DNA of 64,000 nucleotides, taken from NCBI RefSeq assembly GCF_001426925.1, contig NZ_LMFR01000012.1:283331-347330 (forward strand), in the 5' to 3' direction. The notes under the pieces were generated by a model. That model saw nothing but the letters and a program-made list of their open reading frames with translations, was not told the origin of the DNA and made no database searches. The stretch comes from Microbacterium sp. Root53. GTDB lineage: Bacteria > Actinomycetota > Actinomycetes > Actinomycetales > Microbacteriaceae. Shown piece by piece: positions 36,001 through 42,798 of the stretch. The position numbers were made by a program, and so were the translations under genes. Numbering within the stretch: the stretch's first letter is position 1; each line of letters starts with the position of its first letter.

Positions 36001-36687
36001 GTCGACCTCCGGCACCTCGCCCGGCAGCGAGCGCTGGTCGGCGACCGAGAAGGCGCGGATCTGATCGACCTCGTCGCCGAAGAGCTCGATGCGGTAGGGG
36101 TGGTCGGCCACGGGCGGGAACACGTCGAGGATGCCGCCGCGCACCGCGAACTCGCCGCGGCGCGACACCATGTCGACGCGCGCGTACGCGCGCTCGACCA
36201 GGCGCCGCACGATGTCGTCGAGGTCGTGGCCGCGTGCGCCGGCGGCGAGCCGGATGGGCTCGGCCTCGCCCAGGCCCGGCGCGAGCGGCTGGATGGCGGA
36301 GCGGATCGACGAGGTCACCACGAGCGGGCGCGCGCGATCCCATGTCGCGAGCCGGCGGAGCGTCGCGAGGCGCCGGCCGACGGTCTCGGGGCTCGGGCTG
36401 AGCCGCTCGTGCGGCAGGGTCTCCCAGGCGGGGAAGTCGAGCACCTCGGCGTCGGGCATGACCGCCGCGAGCGCCCCGGCGAGCGCCTCCGCGCGGCGGC
36501 CCGTCGGCGCGATCGCGAGCAGCGCGGCGGGATGCCCGGCCGCCACGCGGCGCTCGAGCAGCGCGGCGAGCGCCGGGGCGTCGATGCCGTCGACCATCGA
36601 GAGGTCGGCGTCCACGGCCGATGCGGTGAGAGCGTCCCGGAACGATTCGGCGGTCTCGAGGGCGCGCACGATCCCCTGAACAGTCAC
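33064..36687 (-). CDS. mfd: Transcription-repair coupling factor Mfd
   Basis: The 1207-residue product has full Mfd length. The N-terminal UvrB-homology modules are followed by an RNA-polymerase-interaction domain (DYVVHATHGIGRFVEM). The RecG-like translocase has Walker A GDVGFGKTEVAVRAA (about 675-690), DEEQRFG (about 780) and SATPIPRTLEMA, and the C-terminal TRCF domain follows. It displaces stalled RNA polymerase and recruits UvrA. Two adjacent GTG codons (36690 and 36687) are possible starts; 36687 lies six bases after TAGACT, as for other leaderless genes here. Confidence 0.96.
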   Translation of the reverse strand: MTVQGIVRALETAESFRDALTASAVDADLSMVDGIDAPALAALLERRVAAGHPAALLAIAPTGRRAEALAGALAAVMPDAEVLDFPAWETLPHERLSPSPETVGRRLATLRRLATWDRARPLVVTSSIRSAIQPLAPGLGEAEPIRLAAGARGHDLDDIVRRLVERAYARVDMVSRRGEFAVRGGILDVFPPVADHPYRIELFGDEVDQIRAFSVADQRSLPGEVPEVDLVPSRELLLTADVRARARQLQHEFPGIAQMLEKMSEGIPVEGMESLTPVVTDELVSLASYLPEGAAVALVDPERAVSRALTLGETNREFLEAAWSAATSGARAPVNLDSGDFLTISRLHDDVRERGGVWWTLSPFDSGAADTAAELDALADDGVTIAPDAGTAIRIRGAAVPSFQGSIDGAVDHVARRLAEGWRVVIAANGVGLVERARDVLADRGLAARLVESLADAPEPGVATLAVAGIERGFESDEARLAVLTESEFYGRTIGGDARVVKKLASRRRNVVDPLQLKTGDYVVHATHGIGRFVEMTQRVVSSGGRNATKSTRDYLVLEYAPSKRGYPGDKLFVPTDQLDLLSKYVGGEAPTLSKMGGSDWAQAKGRARRAVRDIAVELVKLYSARMAAKGHAFGPDTPWQRELEEAFPFAETPDQLQTIDEIKRDMERPVPMDRLLSGDVGFGKTEVAVRAAFKAIQDGKQVAMLVPTTLLVKQHLETFTERFAGFPVTVKALSRFQTDKEARQVVQGLADGTVDMVIGTHRILTEQVAFKDLGLMIIDEEQRFGVEHKDQLKKLKTNVDILAMSATPIPRTLEMAVTGIREMSTLATPPEDRHPILSYVGPRNDKQIAAAIRRELLREGQVFYVHNRVTSINSVAAHLAELVPDARIAVAHGKMGEHQLEQVVDDFWERKFDVLVCTTIIETGIDIANANTIIIDRADKYGLAQLHQLRGRVGRGRERAYAYFVYDESKPLSETAADRLQTIAVHNDLGSGIQVAMKDLELRGAGNLLGAEQAGHIAGVGFDLYLRMIGEAVATFRGEETEGPVELRLELPVEARLPESYIDAERLRLEAYQKLSAAATATAKDDAIDLVIEELADRYGAPPPEVDGLIAVARLRRRAAQAGLTDVVAMGRNLRIAPAQLPDSMRVRLQRLYPGAKLLAGGEAMVVPMPTAGGEPLGDADLLAWVAQLLDATFPAAKKEDAATGS

Positions 36688-36693
36688 CACAAG

Positions 36694-36741
36694 AGTCTAT
36701 GCGGCGCCCCGGACACCGCGGCCGGGGCGGCTCCCTAGGAT
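36694..36741. promoter_or_regulatory. Divergent leaderless promoters of mfd and the 36748 gene
   Basis: TAGACT (complement of 36694-36699) is six bases before the second GTG of mfd. TAGGAT (36736-36741) is six bases before the GTG at 36748. The start choice for mfd rests on this spacing. Confidence 0.6.
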
Positions 36742-36747
36742 GACAGC

Positions 36748-37257
36748 GTGAGCGCACCCCAGCCGCCGATCCCCCAGCCGCCCGTCCCCGGCGGGCACGC
36801 GGCGCCCGGCGCGCCCACCGCGCCGTACCTTCCGCCGCAGGATGCGCGCTGTGCGGCCGCGCTGCAGGCGCCACGGCGCGCGGCATCGCCGCTGCTCGGG
36901 CGTATCGCGCTCGTGCTGGCGATCGGCGCGACGGTGGGGGCGAGCATCCTGCTGGCCGTCGCCCTGGCGGCGATCGGCGCGGGCATCGGACCGCGACTGC
37001 AGGCCCTGTCGCCGAGCGCTGGGCTCGAGATCCTCTCCCCCGTGCGCGAATGGGTGCTCCTGGCAGAGGTCGCCGCGTGGGGCGGGACCGCGCTCGGCGT
37101 GTGGGCCCTCGTACAGGGCATCGTCGCGGTCGTCCGCGACCGCGGTCGCCGCTCCGGCATCGCCGCGATCGCGACCGCGGCCCTCGGCCCGGTCGTCGCC
37201 GCGGGCGCCGCGTTCGGAGGCGCCGTCGCAGGCATCGCGGGCTCCGGCGGCGTCTGA
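36748..37257 (+). CDS. Three-helix membrane protein, DUF4190-like
   Basis: The 169-residue product has a Pro-rich, disordered N-terminus (about 1-45), then three predicted membrane helices (about 52-75, 103-125 and 138-165). The layout, a Pro-rich start followed by helices with a short basic RDRGRRSG loop, resembles DUF4190 or related actinobacterial membrane proteins. GTG start directly after a TAGGAT box. Convergent with pth, seven bases apart. Function unknown. Confidence 0.7.
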   Translation: MSAPQPPIPQPPVPGGHAAPGAPTAPYLPPQDARCAAALQAPRRAASPLLGRIALVLAIGATVGASILLAVALAAIGAGIGPRLQALSPSAGLEILSPVREWVLLAEVAAWGGTALGVWALVQGIVAVVRDRGRRSGIAAIATAALGPVVAAGAAFGGAVAGIAGSGGV

Positions 37258-37264
37258 CCGGAGG

Positions 37265-37849
37265 CTACGGCTTCGGGGCGTGGAAGCGCTGCTGCGCGTC
37301 GACCAGCCCGACCTCGACGAGGTGCTCGACCGCGTCCGCGGCGTCGGAGATCAGGATGGGCAGGGTCTGCCGCTCGGTCGCGCCGAACGGGTCCAGCACC
37401 CAGTCGGCCGGATCCTGACGGCCCGGCGGGCGCCCGATGCCGACGCGCACGCGGGCGAAGTCCGGCGTGCCGAGCGCCTTGGCGACGTCCCGCACGCCGT
37501 TGTGACCGCCGTGGCCGCCGCCCGACTTGAGGCGCAGGGTGTCGAACGGGATGTCCAGCTCGTCGTGCACCACGATCACGCGTCCGGCGTCGACGCCGTA
37601 GAAGCGCGCGAGGTTCGCGACGGGGCCGCCCGAGACGTTCATGAAGGAGTTGGGCTTGGCGAGCACGAGCTTGGCGGCGCCCGGGCGCAGCCACGTCTCG
37701 GCCACGCGCGCGTTGGCCTTGTGCTGCTTGAACGGCGCGCTGCGACGGCCCGCGAGCTCGTCGATCACCATCTGCCCGACGTTGTGACGGGTCGTCTCGT
37801 AGCGGGGTCCCGGGTTGCCGAGCCCCACGATCAGCCACGTGTCGGCCAT
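37265..37849 (-). CDS. pth: Peptidyl-tRNA hydrolase
   Basis: The 194-residue product has the family signature WLIVGLGNPGPRYETTRHNVG, with the catalytic His in TRHN (about residue 23), then KPNSFMNVSGGPV and HDELDIPFDTLRLKSGGGHGGHNGVRDV. It recycles peptidyl-tRNA released from stalled ribosomes. ATG at 37849 follows GAGGAGTC. It is downstream of rplY, with a strong hairpin between, as in the mycobacterial rplY-pth pair. Confidence 0.95.
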   Translation of the reverse strand: MADTWLIVGLGNPGPRYETTRHNVGQMVIDELAGRRSAPFKQHKANARVAETWLRPGAAKLVLAKPNSFMNVSGGPVANLARFYGVDAGRVIVVHDELDIPFDTLRLKSGGGHGGHNGVRDVAKALGTPDFARVRVGIGRPPGRQDPADWVLDPFGATERQTLPILISDAADAVEHLVEVGLVDAQQRFHAPKP

Positions 37850-37910
37850 GACTCCTCCTCGTCCTCGATCCTGCCGCAAGAGTCCGCCGCGGACGAGCCG
37901 CCGCAGACGG

Positions 37911-37944
37911 AGAGAGGGGGCGCGATCGCTCGCGCCCCCTCTCT
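37911..37944 (-). terminator. Strong terminator between rplY and pth
   Basis: A perfect 15-bp stem (37911-37925 with 37930-37944) with a four-base loop follows the rplY stop at 37962. The pth gene starts 62 bases further on, so it is probably transcribed by read-through or its own promoter. Confidence 0.8.
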
Positions 37945-37961
37945 TCGAAGATGTGCCGGTG

Positions 37962-38573
37962 TTACTCGGCGGCCTCCTCCGAGGCGGCCTCGTCCGCGGC
38001 CGGAGCCTCGGCCTCGGCGTCGCTCGTGGTGTCGAGCTGCGGGGTCGAGATGGCGACGACGAGCGTCTCGGGGTCGGCGACCAGGGTCGCGCCCTCGGGG
38101 AGCTTCACCTCGGCGGCCGTGATGTGGGTGCCGTCCTCCCGGCCCTCGACGTCGACCTCGAGGTGCTCCGGGATGTGGGTCGCCTCGACCTCGATCGACA
38201 GCGTCATGGCGTCGAGGTTGGCGATCGTGCCGGCGAAGGGCTCGCCCGTCACCACGACGGGGACGTCGACCGTGACCTTCTCGCCCTTGCGCAGGACGAC
38301 GAGGTCCACGTGCTCGATGACCTGGCGCACCGGGTCGCGCTGCACGTCCTTGACCAGGGCGAGCTGCTTGGTGCCCTCGATGTCGAGCTCGACGATCGCG
38401 TTGGCGTGACGCACGAGCAGGAGCGTCTCGTGACCCGGCAGGGCCAGGTGCACGGGCTCGGTGCCGTGGCCGTACAGGACGGCGGGGATCTTGTGCGCGG
38501 CGCGCAGGCGGCGGGCGAAGCCCTTGCCGAACTGGGTGCGCACCTCGGTGGTGAGCGTGGTCTGCTCCGACAT
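37962..38573 (-). CDS. rplY: Ribosomal protein L25, general stress protein Ctc type
   Basis: The 203-residue product has the L25 RNA-binding domain (RTQFGKGFARRLRAAHKIPAVLYG; 5S rRNA contact) and the extra C-terminal TL5/Ctc beta domain (VEATHIPEHLEVDVEGREDGTHI). An acidic Ala/Glu-rich tail ends it. The longer Ctc form is usual in actinobacteria and binds the 50S central protuberance. ATG start. It belongs to the pth-rplY-prs-glmU neighbourhood, although gnd and others are inserted here. Confidence 0.95.
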   Translation of the reverse strand: MSEQTTLTTEVRTQFGKGFARRLRAAHKIPAVLYGHGTEPVHLALPGHETLLLVRHANAIVELDIEGTKQLALVKDVQRDPVRQVIEHVDLVVLRKGEKVTVDVPVVVTGEPFAGTIANLDAMTLSIEVEATHIPEHLEVDVEGREDGTHITAAEVKLPEGATLVADPETLVVAISTPQLDTTSDAEAEAPAADEAASEEAAE

Positions 38574-38733
38574 GATGTGTCTCCTCGTGGCCGCGCCATC
38601 CGTTCGATGTCGCGGGGGTCTGTGGCTGCTCGACTCGAACGCAACGCGTGAGGAGAGCCCCGAGGCTCACCCGCGTCGATAACGGCTGAGCACACGCATG
38701 CGCGGCTCGCCCTCGCCGAGGTCGTTTTCCATG

Positions 38734-38752
38734 GTACCCGACGAACGGGTAC
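38734..38752. promoter_or_regulatory. Inverted repeat GTACCCG/CGGGTAC upstream of the small membrane gene
   Basis: GTACCCG (38734-38740) and CGGGTAC (38746-38752) flank a five-base spacer. A TACGGT box (38750-38755) overlaps its right arm. The position, between divergent rplY and the gene at 38833, suits an operator, but no regulator is indicated. Confidence 0.4.
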
Positions 38753-38832
38753 GGTGGTGACGCGCTTTGTCCGCGCGCAGAACCGCCCGACGACCGCGAT
38801 TCCGCGGGCGTCGCCGCACGCCAGGAGCCCCC

Positions 38833-38949
38833 GTGATCGATCCCTCGCACGTCGTCGCCGGCGTCATCGCCGTCATGTCCCTCACCGCCACGGTCCTGCT
38901 GGTCGGCGCGTTCTTCTCGCTCGGCCGCTCGGGCTACCGCAAGGACTGA
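38833..38949 (+). CDS. 38-residue single-pass membrane protein
   Basis: GTG at 38833 with CAGGAG eight bases upstream encodes a short hydrophobic helix (about residues 8-30, VVAGVIAVMSLTATVLLVGA) and the basic end RSGYRKD. The stop is immediately followed by a hairpin, so it forms a self-contained mini-operon. Small one-helix proteins are common in actinobacteria, but no family is recognised. Too short for most automated callers. Confidence 0.6.
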   Translation: MIDPSHVVAGVIAVMSLTATVLLVGAFFSLGRSGYRKD

Positions 38950-38966
38950 CGCCGCCTCACGGCGTC
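38948..38966 (+). terminator. Hairpin overlapping the stop of the small membrane gene
   Basis: GACGCCG (38948-38954) pairs with CGGCGTC (38960-38966) around a five-base loop, beginning inside the stop codon of the small gene. Confidence 0.45.
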
Positions 38967-38995
38967 ACGCGGACGCATGTGAGCGCCCGCCCCAC

Positions 38996-39001
38996 TAGCC
39001 T
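38996..39001 (+). promoter_or_regulatory. gnd -10 box
   Basis: TAGCCT predicts a start about seven bases on, giving a roughly 60-base leader with AAGGAG at 39057-39062 before the GTG. Confidence 0.45.
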
Positions 39002-39067
39002 GGACCCGACGAGGCCGATTCCGGCACCCGCTCGTCTCCCCCTGTGATCCGTGTGCAAGGAGATCGC

Positions 39068-40531
39068 GTGACCGACGCTTCCACCACAACCGCCGTCGCC
39101 AACATCGGGGTCGTGGGCCTCGCCGTGATGGGCTCGAACTTGGCTCGCAACCTGGCCAGCCGCGAGGGGAACACGGTCGCCGTGTTCAACCGCAGCCGCG
39201 CCAAGACCGACGAGCTCGTCGCCGAGCACCCCGAGGCCGGCTTCATCCCGGCGTACTCGTACGAGGAGTTCGCGGCGTCGCTGGCCAAGCCGCGCACCGC
39301 GATCATCATGGTGAAGGCCGGCGCCGGCACCGACGCGGTGATCCAGGCGCTGACCGAGGTGTTCGAGCCGGGCGACATCATCGTCGACGGCGGCAACGCC
39401 CTGTTCACCGACACGATCCGCCGCGAGAAGGCCGTCCGTGAGACCGGCATCAACTTCGTCGGCGCGGGCATCTCGGGCGGCGAGGAGGGCGCGCTCACGG
39501 GCCCGTCGATCATGCCCGGCGGTCCGGAGGAGTCGTGGGTCACGCTCGGCCCGATCCTGAAGTCGATCGCCGCGGTCGCCGAGGGCGAGCCCTGCGTCAC
39601 GCACGTGGGCACCGACGGCGCCGGCCACTTCGTGAAGATGGTGCACAACGGCATCGAGTACGCCGACATGCAGCTCATCGCGGAGGCGTACGACCTGATC
39701 CGCCGCGGCACGGGCAAGACCCCCGCCGAGATCGCCGACGTGTTCGCCGAGTGGAACTCCGGCGAGCTCGAGTCGTACCTGATCGAGATCACCGCCGAGG
39801 TGCTGCGCCAGGTCGACGCGGAGACCGGCAAGCCGCTGGTCGACGTCATCCTCGACCAGGCCGGCGCCAAGGGCACCGGCGCGTGGACCGTGCAGACCGC
39901 CCTGTCCCTCGGCGTCCCCGTCTCCGGCATCGCCGAGGCCACCTTCGCGCGCTCGCTGTCGTCGCACCCCGAGCAGCGCGAGGCCGCCGCGGCCCTGCCC
40001 GGCCCGGACGAGACCTTCGAGGTCGCCGACGCCGACGCGTTCATCGAGGACGTCCGCCAGGCGCTGTTCGCCTCGAAGATCGTGGCGTACTCGCAGGGCT
40101 TCGACGAGATCCGCGCCGGCGCGGCAGAGTACGGCTGGAAGATCGACCTCGGCGCGATCTCGAAGATCTGGCGCGCGGGCTGCATCATCCGCGCCCAGTT
40201 CCTCAACCGCATCGCCGACGCCTACGCGGAGACCCCGGACCTGCCGCTGCTCATGTCCGCGCCGTACTTCGCCGACGCGCTCACGCGCGGCCAGGCCGCG
40301 TGGCGCCGCGTCGTGATCGCCGCGACCCAGGCCGGCATCCCCTCGCCCGCGTTCTCCTCGTCGCTGGCGTACTACGACGGCATCCGCGCCGAGCGCCTGC
40401 CCGCCGCGCTCATCCAGGGCCAGCGCGACTTCTTCGGCGCGCACACGTACAAGCGCATCGACAAGCCGGGCACCTTCCACACGCTGTGGTCCGGCGACCG
40501 CACCGAGATCGAGGCCGAGGACACCCACTGA
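39068..40531 (+). CDS. gnd: 6-phosphogluconate dehydrogenase (NADP-dependent, decarboxylating)
   Basis: The 487-residue product has the N-terminal NADP motif IGVVGLAVMGSNLARN, the NRSRAKTDEL loop that selects the adenosine 2'-phosphate, the substrate motif GAGISGGEEGALTGPSIMPGG, and the catalytic KMVHNGIEYADMQ block (Lys and His). The all-helical C-terminal dimerisation domain ends in GTFHTLWSG. It makes ribulose 5-phosphate in the pentose phosphate pathway. The long-form (about 470 residues) GndA type is supported. GTG at 39068 chosen for AAGGAG just upstream. Confidence 0.96.
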   Translation: MTDASTTTAVANIGVVGLAVMGSNLARNLASREGNTVAVFNRSRAKTDELVAEHPEAGFIPAYSYEEFAASLAKPRTAIIMVKAGAGTDAVIQALTEVFEPGDIIVDGGNALFTDTIRREKAVRETGINFVGAGISGGEEGALTGPSIMPGGPEESWVTLGPILKSIAAVAEGEPCVTHVGTDGAGHFVKMVHNGIEYADMQLIAEAYDLIRRGTGKTPAEIADVFAEWNSGELESYLIEITAEVLRQVDAETGKPLVDVILDQAGAKGTGAWTVQTALSLGVPVSGIAEATFARSLSSHPEQREAAAALPGPDETFEVADADAFIEDVRQALFASKIVAYSQGFDEIRAGAAEYGWKIDLGAISKIWRAGCIIRAQFLNRIADAYAETPDLPLLMSAPYFADALTRGQAAWRRVVIAATQAGIPSPAFSSSLAYYDGIRAERLPAALIQGQRDFFGAHTYKRIDKPGTFHTLWSGDRTEIEAEDTH

Positions 40532-40545
40532 CCTCGCGCTGATCC

Positions 40546-40591
40546 GACGCCGCGTCCCCCTGCCCGCCACGGGCAGGGGGGACGCGGCGTC
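40546..40591. terminator. Terminator after gnd
   Basis: A long G+C-rich hairpin: 40546-40566 pairs with 40570-40591 apart from one unpaired G, with a three-base loop. It lies between convergent gnd and the oxidoreductase pseudogene (stop at 40598), so it can act in both directions. Confidence 0.8.
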
Positions 40592-40597
40592 TCCGGC

Positions 40598-41926
40598 TCA
40601 CGCCGGCCGCACGTTGTGGTTGCGCGAGAACACGTTGCGCGGATCCCACTCGCGCTTGACGGCGGCCAGTCGCGCCATCGCCGCCGGCGGGTACATGCGC
40701 TCCGCCCAGTCGGGCTCGGTGGAGGTCGTGAAGTTGCCGTAGACCCCCGCGCCGCGCGCCTCGATGCCGGCCCAGTCGGCGAGAGCCCGCGCCCGCGCGG
40801 CGTCATCGAGCAGGCCAGGGACATCGAAGGCGCCCGCCATCGCGAACCACGTCGCGTCGCGTGCGGGGAACGCCGAGTCGTCCTGGGCGACATCCCCGAA
40901 CGCGCCGCTCAGCGACCGCAGGAAGATCACGGACGCGTCGTTCTGCCGACGGAACGCGACCAGGTCGTCGATCGTGTCGTCGTCGAGCTCGCGCAGCAGC
41001 GTGTTGCCGCCGACGAACCCGGGCATCGGCATCTCGGGGTCGAACTCGGGCGCCTCGAGCAGGACCTCGGGGGTACGGCCGCACTCCCAGGCCGCGTTCG
41101 ACCACCCCGGGTGCGGCGAGCAGCGGCGCGAGCAGCCGGCAGAGCCGGTCCTCGTCCGAGCCGATCCAGACGGCGCCGATCGAGGCTCCCGCCGGCGCGC
41201 TCGGATCCATGGGCGGGACGTCCATGTAGGTGACGGTCAGCTCGCGCGGCGCATCCGCCATGAGGTCGCGCAGGGCACGGAGCATCGGCCGCGGATCGCC
41301 GTCGATTCCCAGCTCGGCCGCCACGACGCCGTCGAGCGGCCGCGCCCGGAAGTCGAATCTGGTCACGCCGCCGAAGTTCCCGCCGCCGCCCCGCAGCGCC
41401 CACAGGAGCTCCGGATGGGTCTCGTCGGTCGCCTCGACGACGTCGCCCGCCGCCGTGACGAGCTGGACGCCGGTGAGCTGATCGCACGCCAGGCCCCAGG
41501 CGCGCAGCATCAGACCGATGCCTCCGCCGAGCGTGAGCCCGCCCACGCCGACCGACGCCGTGTCGCCGGAGCTCAGGCCGAGGCCGCGGTCGGCCAGGGC
41601 GCGGGCGACCGCGCCCCAGTGCGCGCCGCCGCCGACGCCGACGCGCGTGCCCTCGACCGTCACGGCGTCGAGGGCGGTGAGATCGAGGGTGAGGCCGCCG
41701 GGAACGGAGCCCCAGGCGCTGTGGCCGCCGCTGCGGACCATGATGTCGACTCCGGCCGCGGCGGCACCGCGCACGGCCCGGCGGACGTCGTCGACCGACG
41801 TCGCGCGCGCGCGATGACGGCGGGCTCTCCGATGCCGGAGTGGAAACGTCGGGCGGCGTCCCAGTCGGGGTCGCCCGGGAGGATCGCGGTGCCGCCGAAC
41901 GCGGCAGTGAGCTCGGGGGAGGTCAT
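40598..41926 (-). pseudogene. Berberine-bridge-like FAD-linked oxidoreductase with two frameshifts
   Basis: The N-terminal 40 codons (MTSPELTAAFGG to FHSGIGEPAVIARA), the middle (TSVDDVRRAVRG, RSGGHSAWGS with the FAD-linking His, GLTLGGGIGLM) and the C-terminus (SNAAWECGRTPEVLLEAP to the BBE end DPRNVFSRNHNV) lie in frames 1, 2 and 1 of the minus strand. The first shift falls in a (CG)6 run at 41802-41813, where five units would keep the frame. The second falls near 41111-41118, where one GC unit seems lost. The two cancel, leaving about 230 codons out of frame. The start ATG follows TATGGT by seven bases. Inactive as written. Confidence 0.8.
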
Positions 41927-41933
41927 GCGCCGC

Positions 41934-41939
41934 ACCATA
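41934..41939 (-). promoter_or_regulatory. -10 box of the oxidoreductase pseudogene
   Basis: TATGGT on the minus strand lies seven bases before ATG at 41926, the leaderless pattern. Conservation of the promoter suggests the gene was inactivated recently, or that the frameshifts are sequencing errors. Confidence 0.45.
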
Positions 41940-42013
41940 GCCGGGCCCTCCGACATCGGACAGTCCCTCCTCCGCCCGGCCGCCCTCGAGAGCGTCGACA
42001 CTCACACGCGGCG

Positions 42014-42044
42014 CATAGCCGGCTCCATAGAAAGCTCATAGTTT
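42014..42044 (+). promoter_or_regulatory. CATAG direct repeats overlapping the two-component operon promoter
   Basis: CATAG occurs at 42014-42018, 42026-42030 and 42037-42041, a spacing of 12 and 11 bases, about one helical turn. The last overlaps a TAGTTT -10-like box at 42039-42044. OmpR/PhoB regulators bind head-to-tail repeats of about 11 bases, so this looks like an autoregulatory site for the gene that follows. Confidence 0.5.
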
Positions 42045-42063
42045 CGCCACCACAATGGGTCGC

Positions 42064-42798
42064 ATGAGCACCCCGCACTCCTCCCCCGCCCTGCTGCGCG
42101 CCGACGGCACGCCCGTCCGCATCCTGGTCGTCGACGACGAGCAGATGCTGACCGACCTGCTGTCGATGGCGCTCAAGATGGAGGGCTGGCAGGTGCGCAC
42201 CGCCGGCAACGGCTTCGAGGCCCTGCAGGCCGCCAAGGAGTTCAAGCCCGACGCGCTCGTGCTCGACATCATGATGCCCGACCTGGACGGCATGACCGTG
42301 CTGCAGCGGCTGCGGCAGGCGGGCGACGACGTGCCCGTCCTCTTTCTCACCGCCAAGGACGCCGTGTCCGACCGCGTCGCCGGCCTGACCGCGGGCGGCG
42401 ACGACTACGTCACCAAGCCGTTCAGCCTCGAGGAGGTCGTGGCCCGGCTGCGCGCCCTGATGCGCCGCTCGGGGACCGCGCACGCGGCCGAGGACGCGCC
42501 CATCCTGCGGGTCGGCGACCTCACCCTGAACGAGGACAGCCACGAGGTGGAGCGCGACGGCACCGAGATCGAGCTCACGGCGACCGAGTTCGAGCTGCTG
42601 CGCTTCCTGATGCGCAACGAGCGCCGGGTCGTGTCCAAGGCCCAGATCCTCGACCGCGTGTGGAGTTACGACTTCGGCGGGCGCTCGAGCGTCGTCGAGC
42701 TCTACATCTCGTACCTGCGCAAGAAGATCGACGCGGGGCGCGAGCCGCTCATCCACACGGTCCGCGGCGTCGGGTACATGATCAAGGCACCCCAGTGA
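42064..42798 (+). CDS. OmpR-family response regulator
   Basis: The product is 244 residues from ATG 42064 (247 from ATG 42055). The receiver domain has DDE (LVVDDEQ), phospho-acceptor D68 in LVLDIMMPDLDG, T/S in LFLTAKD and K in TKPFSLEE. The C-terminal winged helix contains LTATEFELLRFLMRNERRVVSKAQI and GRSSVVELYISYLRKKID. The closest layout known to me is the TrcR/PrrA-like actinobacterial group. The stop overlaps the kinase GTG by four bases, so the pair is coupled. Start choice is uncertain: a CACAAT box is seven bases before 42064, TAGTTT ten before 42055. Confidence 0.92.
   Translation: MSTPHSSPALLRADGTPVRILVVDDEQMLTDLLSMALKMEGWQVRTAGNGFEALQAAKEFKPDALVLDIMMPDLDGMTVLQRLRQAGDDVPVLFLTAKDAVSDRVAGLTAGGDDYVTKPFSLEEVVARLRALMRRSGTAHAAEDAPILRVGDLTLNEDSHEVERDGTEIELTATEFELLRFLMRNERRVVSKAQILDRVWSYDFGGRSSVVELYISYLRKKIDAGREPLIHTVRGVGYMIKAPQ

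Noticed and set aside
32965..36738. A 1257-codon open frame on the plus strand opposite mfd.
   Set aside because: High G+C creates long antisense frames. The composition is Arg/Val/Leu/Asp repeats with no domain, while the opposite strand encodes full-length Mfd.
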